From assembly GCA_023014335.1 (NCBI GenBank), contig JAECYW010000026.1:620001-684000 (forward strand): DNA of 64,000 nt, written 5' to 3'. The notes below the pieces were generated by a model. The model saw nothing but the letters and a program-made list of their open reading frames with translations, was not told the DNA's origin and searched no databases. The position numbers and the translations under genes are program-made. Of the stretch, positions 56,083 through 64,000 are shown piece by piece. Each line of letters starts with the position of its first letter. Position 1 is the stretch's first letter. The stretch is from Galerina marginata (lineage: Eukaryota; Basidiomycota; Agaricomycetes; Agaricales; Galerinaceae).

Positions 56083-56127
56083 ATGGCTCGTCGAGTTCCC
56101 AGCTTACGTTCTACTTCAATTCCTTAG
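56083..56127 (+). promoter_or_regulatory. upstream ORF with strong start context
   Basis: A 14-codon ORF (MARRVPSLRSTSIP) begins in the context CCACCATGG, better than the main start (ATAAAATGG), and ends 14 bp before it. If in the mRNA leader, it should capture scanning ribosomes and lower main-ORF translation. Confidence 0.5.
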
Positions 56128-56141
56128 ATTTCCTACATAAA

Positions 56142-58094
56142 ATGGCTTATTCCTCTACGCTATCAAGCACGAAAAGCAAGAACAAGCCGCCTTTCGTGCC
56201 TTCGCCGCGCTGGCTCTCGGAATCACCTGCATACGTGCCCGCCTTTGCAGAGGTTGATTCCTCCGGCCGTCCTTTATCTGACCATTCATCTAAACAAATT
56301 TACTCTGCTGAGCTCAGGTCGCCCATTCCACCTCCGCCAGCGAACCTCTACCCACCAGGTACACCCTCTGCGTTCAACGTGGACCCAGGCGTTCCCTTTG
56401 CGGCAACCCAAGGTCCTACCGATGCAGGTTCGGATAATGGTTCTGTCAGAGACGAACCCCAGGAGGAGAAGAGGTTTGTAGGTGGGCTAGTGACGGGCAT
56501 CAAGAAAGTTGTGCGAAACTCGCTGCGGGCTGCATCGAGGAGCCAATACCAGCAGCAACAGCAGTACCGGCCGCAGCAGCATCCTGGGTGGAATCAGAGC
56601 ATCTATACTCAACCACCCGAAGTTCGAGACTCAGGATACGCCGCATCCTCCTCTCAGCTTGCACCAGCTCCCCTTGGACCCGCTCCTGGCGTTCTATCGC
56701 CCATCCAGGATGTCCAGTCACCCCCACCACCATCGCATCGGGTGGAGACGATTTATTCCTCACCACGCCCGCCCTCGGAGACGCTCATTGGCCATGCAGA
56801 ACCCAAGTTCGGCAGACAACGTACGCCCTCCGTGGCTCCACAGGAAATCATCCCTCCAGAATCGATCATGAGCCCCGTGTCAGCCTCCCTCGAACCTGGC
56901 TCCGACTACGGCGCCATGAATGCCACGCCTCCGCCTAGCGAGGCCTCGCTGCGCACTTATTTTAAGCGCGTAAAGAAAATCGCAAAGGACGTGCATGACC
57001 TCCCGTGGGTCGCGAAAGAGCGGGTAACGACGGATTACTACCCCGAGCGGACACGCCGCCGCGACGAACCGAAACACCCCGCTATCGCGTGGCGCAGCCA
57101 TGCATTCGCGCAGATGAACTATCGGGCGTCGTTTGGGGCAAGCACGCCTGTGGACGAAGAAAAGTACGAGGAGTCGGGGAGCAGTATCCTCCCTGTCAAC
57201 GCTCCGCACCAAAGATCACGTAGTATCATGGACCTCAACGACGAATTTGACGCAAATCCTACGCCTGTGCCCCAAGGCACGCCTCACGGGTCCGGTTATT
57301 TTCCGTTTACCCCCTCTCGCGATAACCTTCCGGCAGATCCGCCTCCAGCCCAACCTCTGTTTACCCTACCTCCATCCCAACCTCAAATACAAACGCCAGC
57401 TCAACGATCGAACCAGCCTCCCTTACCTACAGGCTCGATTCTCCTCCAAAGCAATCCCAATCCGCCCGACGCCCACCGCACAATGTCTCCATCCCAGCCC
57501 TGGTCAGCCGCGATCCGCAGTGCACAACACACACCCATCTTCCCCGTCACAGGCAGTGAATCCTTCCAGTACGATACACCAAACATCAACACGCCTGATA
57601 TCCCCTCGCCCAGGGCGCCGCCTGTGCGGACGCCGAAACAGAGGGCGGCGTCAATATCGAATTCCTATTCCCAGCCTCATCCTCAAGTTCCTGCCGGTCT
57701 AAACCAATACGGTGATAGACCGATCCATTTGACGAGTCAACGCCCTGCGTATAATCACAATTACAACGACGATGATATCGACAACTACACGCCGACTCCT
57801 GCGCCTGGACATACCCATCGCCGCCGTGCATCACAATCACAATCACAATCCGGGGCCGTCCCCAGAACTCCCAGAACTCCAAGGACACCGGCGGCTCAGG
57901 CTTATACTCCTGCGGCCCATGGCCAAAACCTAGACGAGTGGGAAGCATTCCCGCAGGAGAGGCATGGATATGTTCCGTCTCATCTCGCGGAGAACTATTA
58001 TGGGATGCGTTATGGGCCTGGCGTGCACGCGCAACGCCCGCCTGTCGCCCCACCGCCGCTGTCGGGCCCGTCTTCTGTGGCCTCGTTGCGATAA
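56142..58094 (+). CDS. long disordered Pro/Ser/Gln-rich protein, function unknown
   Basis: Single open frame of 650 residues. It is mostly low complexity: SPIPPPPANLYPPGTP, a Gln tract (YQQQQQYRPQQ), SQSQSQS and PRTPRTPRTP. Three better conserved-looking stretches stand out: KPPFVPSPRWLSESPAY near the N terminus, GGLVTGIKKVVRNSLRAAS (about residues 113-131) and YFKRVKKIAKDVHDLPWVAK (about 270-289), which may form amphipathic helices. There is no signal peptide or membrane segment. I do not recognise the family. A strong uORF and a TATA box precede it. Confidence 0.75.
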   Translation: MAYSSTLSSTKSKNKPPFVPSPRWLSESPAYVPAFAEVDSSGRPLSDHSSKQIYSAELRSPIPPPPANLYPPGTPSAFNVDPGVPFAATQGPTDAGSDNGSVRDEPQEEKRFVGGLVTGIKKVVRNSLRAASRSQYQQQQQYRPQQHPGWNQSIYTQPPEVRDSGYAASSSQLAPAPLGPAPGVLSPIQDVQSPPPPSHRVETIYSSPRPPSETLIGHAEPKFGRQRTPSVAPQEIIPPESIMSPVSASLEPGSDYGAMNATPPPSEASLRTYFKRVKKIAKDVHDLPWVAKERVTTDYYPERTRRRDEPKHPAIAWRSHAFAQMNYRASFGASTPVDEEKYEESGSSILPVNAPHQRSRSIMDLNDEFDANPTPVPQGTPHGSGYFPFTPSRDNLPADPPPAQPLFTLPPSQPQIQTPAQRSNQPPLPTGSILLQSNPNPPDAHRTMSPSQPWSAAIRSAQHTPIFPVTGSESFQYDTPNINTPDIPSPRAPPVRTPKQRAASISNSYSQPHPQVPAGLNQYGDRPIHLTSQRPAYNHNYNDDDIDNYTPTPAPGHTHRRRASQSQSQSGAVPRTPRTPRTPAAQAYTPAAHGQNLDEWEAFPQERHGYVPSHLAENYYGMRYGPGVHAQRPPVAPPPLSGPSSVASLR

Positions 58095-58340
58095 CTTAGA
58101 CTTCTGCTAGAATTGAGTCGATTTCAATCTTGATTTATTACCTACTTTGTGAGGGTTTCGCAGGCTGTAACTCTCTCGAAGCCTGTTGTCATCTGCTGAT
58201 AATATTGTTTTCTTGGGCCTTATTCTTTGTAATCTTGTAGCAAGGATGGCTGTATAGCTTTCGCGGTAATTATAAAGTATGTACATGCGAATTATAATTA
58301 AAAAATGAGTTAGTGTCGTCCATTGTGTACAATTAGATCC

Positions 58341-59688
58341 CTATTCGCTGGCAGGGAGTCCGCTAGCCAACGCCTTCCACTCTTCAGACGAGGCTGACGA
58401 GACAGCAAATGTTAAACTCTCGATTTGCGCTGGAGCTTGTCGGTTTCCTGGTAATATGGCCATAAATCTACCCGCAATGACAGAGTGCTCGAGGCCATGC
58501 ATCGTAAGCAATTCATACTTTGTGAAACCTGTCGTCTGTAGGTCGCCCAGGACGCGAGGATTGTAGTAGTTCCGACCTCCGAAGAATGCCAACATTTCGT
58601 CTGTCAAGTCGTCGTCGTCATTGGGCGATACCGAGACCGCAGTGGCAGAAGTTTCCCGGCTTCGGTGTCTGCGTTTTGCTGACGGTTGGACGTCCTGTTC
58701 AACTTCCTCGTTATCAACGACTTCTTGCTCCTCTTTTTTACGCTTTGTCTTTATCTTCTATGGGTATACCAGTAGAGTAGTGAATGTTAGATAGAATCGA
58801 CGAGAATATTTGAACTAATCACTTGCCTTCGTCTCCTCAGGAGGAGGAGGGGTAGGCTCGGGGTCGTTTGGGGCTAACACATCCTGCAATCAAACGGCGG
58901 TTATCAGAAGATTCGTAGCTATTAAGCTCATAATAAAGGCGATGGACGCACTTGTTTACTTGGCGCCTTTGTCTTCTTCGGTGTTTTCTGTAAGTCGGTA
59001 CAAAAATCAGTTTACCAGTACCAAACACGAAGGCAAATTCCTACCCCGGTGACTTCGGTCGCGGCGCGGACGGGTGGGGTCCTTTCTCTCGTGTCCAATG
59101 TTTCTGGTTCGTCCTTCAGAGGGGCCGGAGGCAGAATAGCAGGGTTACCTTGTTGCTGTGGTATCACTTCCAGTCGAGCTTTTATCCCCTTCATAGTTTT
59201 ATTCATCTCAGCGTCCCTCTGAGCCTTCTTCCTGGCCTTCTTAGACTTCCTTCTCTGTGTTCTCTACTCGTCCAGAATAAATGAAGCTGTGAATTGGATT
59301 TAGAATATCAATATCGAATAATTGCTTACGCTGAGAGGAGGTTCGGTATCTTCTTCTTCGCTATCACTGTTGGAACTTGAAGATGACCCGGACCCCTGCC
59401 ATGGGCAACGGTAATGTCCATTAGCCCCAAAGCCCAGTATAACAGCAAACAGCCCAAACCTTAGCAGCCGAATGTGAAGCAATCACAGCTTGCATCTCCT
59501 AAAAAATTTCCGAGTTATTATCCAGACACTCGATAACCATGAAGAGCTGACGCATCGGCTGTCGCGTCATAACACCTGGGCTTGGGAATCGTCGTACTTA
59601 CGGCAACAGCATCTTCGCAGTCGGATGAATTCGAGTCCGAACTCGAGTCACTTTCTGGAGAAGTCATATCCTCCTCGTCTGAAGACAT
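58341..59688 (-). CDS. unknown protein, acidic and Lys-rich, seven exons, probably nuclear
   Basis: Exons 59602-59688, 59460-59498, 59330-59395, 59045-59263, 58952-58987, 58827-58883 and 58341-58757 close in frame to 306 residues. The N terminus is acidic and Ser-rich (MSSDEEDMTSPESDSSSD; SNSDSEEEDTEPP). The middle is strongly basic (RKSKKARKKAQR; KTPKKTKAPSK; KIKTKRKKEE). The last about 90 residues look folded (MLAFFGGRNYYNPRVLGDL; FTKYELLTMHGLEHSVIAG). The charge pattern suggests a chromatin or nucleolar role, which is inference only. The intron after exon 6 starts GCAAGT, a GC-AG intron; a GT donor in frame was not found there. Confidence 0.7.
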
Positions 59689-59878
59689 CTCTTGCTAGCC
59701 AACGAATGAAGCAGAGAGCTCAAAGAAACATCGTACGGGAGACAAGTCGGAAAGGCAGAAATTTGGTTTGGCTGCTGGCAACGTGACCGCGTAATAGAGG
59801 ATTGATCAGGTGATTAGAGGCACCGACTAATGTCGATCATTTTGATGGCATTTTAACCGTTCCAACGTCCACGATGCC

Positions 59879-61380
59879 ATGAACAACCTCAAAGCCTTCA
59901 GCCGTGCTGTTCGTTTACTTCATAGGTCATCCGATGCAGTTCTGAAGTTCCCAGAAGAGGCGCTTGGACTTTCCGTCGCTGAAAAGGGTGGTTTTTACGC
60001 AGCTGCCTTGGGGTCGACTCTTAAGGCAAGGTACACTTTGGTTGGCAAGCTGGGATGGGGGATCCATTCCAGCGTTTGGCTTGCGCGAGACTTAAGGTGC
60101 GTCTGATACTCATATTGAAATACAAATGCTTCAGTTCGTCTATTTTGCGTGTAGGCAACAACAGCGTCATGTCGCTGTCAAAATATTGTCAGCGCATGCA
60201 ACGCAGGTTCAAGGGAGGCTCGCCGATGAGCTCAATATTCTTAGACGGATCAACAGCAATGACACGAAAGAGCATCCTGGTCGCAAACATGTTACCACCT
60301 TGCTTGACAACTTTACAATTACGGGTCATCATGGCGCCCATCTTTGCCTTGTATCTGCGGCTTGTGGTGCTTTCAAGGGTTCGCTATTTAATTCCGGTCA
60401 GAAGCTGCCAGTTGGATTCGTGAAGGTAATCGGGAGGCAGCTATTGCATGCTCTGGACTATTTGCATCGCGAATGTCGAATCATTCATACGGGTACGATT
60501 ATAGTCTTATTTTCCTTGCAAATTTTCATGGCCTCGAAAGACCTCAAATCCGACAACATTCTTGTCAGCCTTCAAGATCCACAACAATCCTTTCAACGTT
60601 ACTCAACCCGACTATCAGAATCGGAGGCTTTCCATGATACGACGCCTGTTGTATCCCGCTCAATCGTTGAGTTCAGCACCAATAACACGCAGAGCAACGA
60701 CGCCCCACAACCTGGTTTTGAAGTTCAGTTGACAGATTTCGGGACCGGTGAGAGCGATCTTCCTCGCAAATCCACGGTTGACCTTGAATTATTTAGCGGC
60801 CACGGTGGATGGCCCACATGCAGACGTTATCCAGCCTTACGCCTTGCGTGCCCCAGAAGTTATCTTGGGCAATGGGTGGCATACCGCCGCGGATATCTGG
60901 AACTTAGGGTGTCTGGTGAGTTTAATTCTATCCATTGTAGTCGTTGCGGCACAGTACCACTCATCGCGATTTCTAGTTGTTTGAATTTCTTACTGGAAGT
61001 TGGCTCTTTTCCCCGCGAGGCGGACCCACCTGGAGCGCGGAATCCTACCATCTGGCCCATATGCCTGTAATAGCCGGAGAAGGATTCGATTTCGAGTACA
61101 TTCGAAAGGGAAAGCATTTCGAAAAATACTTTACACCCGAAGGTGACTTGCTATCTTATGATGTAGAAAATGCTTGCTAAAACGAATCGCATCTATAGGC
61201 CTTCTATCCATCCAAGTGAAGAAGATTCGGAACCTGGAGCAAGCTCTGGACGCTTATCGTGTCTTGGACGATGCTGAGAAACTGCTTTGTGTAGATTTCT
61301 TGAAGGCAATGTTGCGGTTAAAACCTTCGGAACGGAGTACGGCTGCCGAACTGCTCGAACATAGTTGGATTAAACCTTGA
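59879..61380 (+). CDS. SRPK-type serine/threonine protein kinase
   Basis: Exons 59879-60096, 60155-60492, 60541-60747, 60797-60915, 60977-61142 and 61199-61380 give 409 residues with GT-AG introns throughout. Kinase motifs: glycine loop GKLGWGIHSSVWLA (about 57-70), HVAVKIL with catalytic Lys 82, IIHTDLKSDNILV (the HTD form is typical of SRPKs; Asp 186), TDFGTA (Asp 251), ALRAPEVILG (about 270-279) and AELLEHSWI at the end. SRPKs phosphorylate SR proteins and related RS-rich targets. The long SRPK spacer insert is short here (about residues 195-245), as in many agaricomycete paralogues. A two-codon ORF, ATGCCATGA, overlaps the start codon. Confidence 0.85.
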
Positions 61381-62325
61381 GGCTTTTATCCTGTTCTTAG
61401 CCAGATTCGACGTTTCGGCGATGGTAGATGGTTCGCAAGCGGCCTCAGGAGTTTCTTGAGCTGTTTCCGCCGGTACACCCACGTCTCACTGCAGAAATCT
61501 ATTATGCACCAGCCAGTCGTTTCACTGCCGCTGTCTGGCCCCTTCTTTATTGGTTCGTTACGCGAATGGTTGGGTGATTTTGAAAATGATCCGTCAGGTG
61601 TTGCCATTGTCACAATCTTGTTTTATAGTTCAGTCGTCTCTCGTAAGTACGAATTACGTTCAGGTTATGGAATTATAGAAGAATCTCTTGATTACACGTC
61701 TACGGGTAAGTATAATTGGCATCGCATGAGTCCGACTCACGCGAAAGTTGAAACATTCTCCGTGACCCTCCAAACATATCTCTCACTCCCAAGTCCCGAA
61801 GTTCTTCACGCGAAATACAGACTTGAGCCCTATTTTCGCCGTATCTCGAATGCGTAGGTTACTTGGTAGTCTTGATGGCCAGACGATGACGATATGCCGT
61901 CCTTGTAACAAGCCTCCTCGTTATTGGCGGGCTGCCGACGGAAAAAAGGATTACGCGTCTAATTGAATGTCGTAAGTATATGTGCCGGCGCCAGTGCCCT
62001 TCACCGACCTGATTTCATTAATCAAAGAGAACACGTTATAGGCTCGACTATAGATCTGTATCAGGCTGGGAATTGGGTCGCCAAAGCCGTCATGGCTCGT
62101 TGCGCAGTTCTAGCTGAGAAGCACTGTAATTAGATAGTCCAATTTCGAGGGCTTCGGGCAGAAGTCCCTCTGCCGAAGATGACTACCCTTCTTATAATCC
62201 AAGCTGAATGCTCCGAGTCGTCTGTCGGGGTATATGTAACCCGCCATGTTTCCGGGTCCAGGGTTGCCTATAGCTGGGTGGAGGAATTTCAGCGTCATCT
62301 ATCCCGACGTCTTATGCCGTCCGCG
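61381..62325. other. intergenic between convergent genes
   Basis: An ORF at 61456-61857 (133 codons) has no recognisable features. The region separates the kinase (plus) from the DUF6533 gene (minus) and is probably 3' sequence. Confidence 0.35.
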
Positions 62326-63638
62326 TTATGGAATGTCCGCGGTGGCAAGGAAGATAGTTTCGAGCGAACGCCGTGATTCCACGAACGACATTTCAAGAGC
62401 CGAGGTCAATTCAACGTCAACGGCCTCCGGGGGAGTTTGCTTCAAGTTGTGCATGTTGATTATGAGTCTGCAGGCCTATGAACGACGTTAGAAATATAGA
62501 TCGAAAGGCTCAGAAAACCGCAGACGAACCAGTACCGAGAAAGCACAGGTTATAAGCCTAAGAAAGCAGAGTTCGTCAACTGCATTTGAAAAGTCAAACG
62601 TGAAATTTGCTTACGGCACAGCAATGTGAGCAATATCTTTAACACGAAAGAAAACGGGCATGAAAACAAGGAGCATCGCTTGATAATGGAATAAGGCACC
62701 ATAATAATACACATGTCGAAGGAGACGCACCAATTATCGCGACAAACGTCGAGCTTCCATCTCGCATTACTCTTGAGACTACCGGGATATCTGCCCATCC
62801 TTCCTGCAAGCCTTGCCGGTATTTGTATAGAGCAAATCCCCAGATAATCGTTTGTGTGACACCTACGCACCCTCTAGGTCGGGAATGGCAAAACGTTAGA
62901 ACCTTCCAAACTAGGCTCAAAAAACTTGAACGTACCCTACACGCGCCATTTCTCGAGAAGCAGAGGTAACGATGCAAGCAGCATCGTATTCCAAACTGTC
63001 GAATGACGAGAATCCGAGATATACACCCAGACACATTTCAGCTAGGATTGCAAAGGTCAATATGCACCCAACTAAGGTGCTCTTCCTGTATAACGCGTAG
63101 ACTGTTGATTTAAATCAGCAGTAAACCCAAGCAATAAGCTGATTTCGTACCTCGGAGGACAAGGATCACTTCGACCGACGTTTGAAGCGCCATTATGGTT
63201 ATGATTTGGATGTAGAACCACTTGCGACAAGTTTCGGAAGGAATTGATGTCGTCGATAGAGGCCCAGTCGCGTAGAAAACGGAAAAGCTGCAAAGACAGG
63301 CTGTATTAGACAGCATACGGAAGGTTAACAAACACAGGAACCCCACATTTGACTGCCGATGCCAAAGTAACGCGCGAAAAGATACAAAAACTTGACTCTG
63401 CTCGGAGGACTCCTGGGAGAAAGAGCTGAGGAAAACAGCTCAACGATAATCTCGACGCTCACTTGAAGATGAATATGTATTCCTTATCGAAGTTGGAGAC
63501 GGTGTCCCATGTGAGAAACGCCAGACCAGCGACTATAAGAGGGTCAATTGAGTACAACATTCCAGCCAAATACGTACTGCATGCACATTTGCGAGAAAAT
63601 TGGTCAGAGTTGGCTAACGCGGTGTGGGGCATTTGCAT
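62326..63638 (-). CDS. DUF6533-type multi-spanning membrane protein
   Basis: Minus-strand exons: about 63463-63638, 63412 to about 63325, about 63300 to 63151, 62936-63101, 62731-62873, one near 62600-62677 and a last one near 62326-62475. The first exons give the DUF6533 pattern: DPLIVAGLAFLTWDTVSNFD, KSPPSRVKFLYLFARYFGI. Then come CRKWFYIQIITIMALQTSVE, RVYALYRKS, a hydrophobic helix (TLVGCILTFAILAEMCLGVY), TQTIIWGFALYKYR, VMRDGSSTFVAII and CRLIINMHNLKQ. The family is widespread and expanded in agaricomycetes and its function is unknown. The start (MQMPHTALAN) and two splice junctions are uncertain. Confidence 0.6.
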
Positions 63639-64000
63639 GCAGCTTGCGAGTATGGGGAGGAATAACACGCCAACGTCGAACTCTATAGGCTCCAAATTCA
63701 AGCCTTCAGTCGATGTCAAGTGACAGCTGGTGAGGGAAGCAGACAAAGGTTTGAAATTTGAATTATCGGACAAGGTGATTGAAGATCAGGGTGACGAGTG
63801 ATGACAGTTCACGTGAACATTGGTCGCTGAAAACATAGTAACAATTACCCCCGCATCAGAACGTCCAATGGTCTACTGGGGGACGAGAATTGAGAAACTT
63901 TAGCGATCGCATTTAAATTTCTGATAGGATTACTTGACGGAAGGTGGAAATACTGTAACATCCAGGTGGGACCTCTGCGTTCCACAAGACTAGAATTTCG
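63639..64000. other. window end, no gene seen
   Basis: The minus-strand frame of the DUF6533 gene stays open to 63773 without an ATG before 63638, so the true first exon might lie here. Nothing else recognisable. Confidence 0.3.

Noticed and set aside
1..64000. CRISPR arrays, tRNA or rRNA genes, prokaryotic operons
   Set aside because: No regular repeat-spacer pattern, cloverleaf or rRNA sequence was recognised; gene structure is eukaryotic throughout.

Overview
The window comes from a filamentous basidiomycete, almost certainly an agaricomycete. The evidence is: nearly all genes are split by short GT-AG introns (about 48-75 nt); two ribosomal protein genes have fungal-type sequence; there is a DUF6533-type membrane protein and a small Tudor-type protein of basidiomycete style; and two F-box families are strongly expanded. 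No prokaryotic signature, rRNA, tRNA or CRISPR array was seen. All gene models below were built by eye from splice signals, frame closure and comparison among paralogues inside the window.

Region 1 (1-26.2 kb) is a rearranged F-box locus (family A). Three plus-strand genes look intact (A1 542-1910, A2 5851-7218, A4 9054-10376), one has a frameshifted C terminus (A3 7426-8674), one minus-strand gene is intact (A7 24840-26176) and two minus-strand copies are pseudogenes (A5 18611-19984, A6 22491-23873). Every copy has one phase-1 intron at the same place. Segments 1-7.35 kb and 18.48-24.35 kb are inverted copies of each other: gene order, promoter blocks, RNase H remnants and small shared pieces mirror around about 12-13 kb. 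Between the arms lie A3, A4, a decayed RNase H1-like gene with a tandem array of duplicated exons (10517-12336), degenerate noncoding repeats (12.8-14.4 kb), a TIGR04076-like gene and the divergent ribosomal genes RPS17 (minus) and RPS22 (plus). A broken RPS22 copy sits exactly at the edge of the right arm.

Region 2 (26.6-31.3 kb) holds two ordinary minus-strand genes: a probable nuclear acidic/basic protein of unknown function and a DGK1-type CTP-dependent diacylglycerol kinase.

Region 3 (32.8-55.8 kb) is a minus-strand tandem array of a second F-box family (B): eight intact two-exon genes, two clear pseudogenes and several decayed fragments. Embedded in it are a small Tudor-domain gene (34.3 kb), a longer single-exon F-box gene (39.5-41.1 kb) and a secreted, GPI-anchored cysteine-rich protein gene (42.6-44.6 kb). 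The last is broken by a TA-flanked transposable element that itself contains a second TA-flanked element. Another TA-flanked MITE lies at 44.9-45.2 kb.

Region 4 (56-64 kb) returns to single-copy genes: a long disordered protein, a seven-exon probable nuclear protein with a GC-AG intron, an SRPK-type kinase and a DUF6533 membrane protein. The F-box proteins would serve as substrate adaptors of SCF ubiquitin ligases. Their clustering, gene conversion, inverted duplication and many broken copies show a birth-and-death locus enriched in non-autonomous DNA elements.
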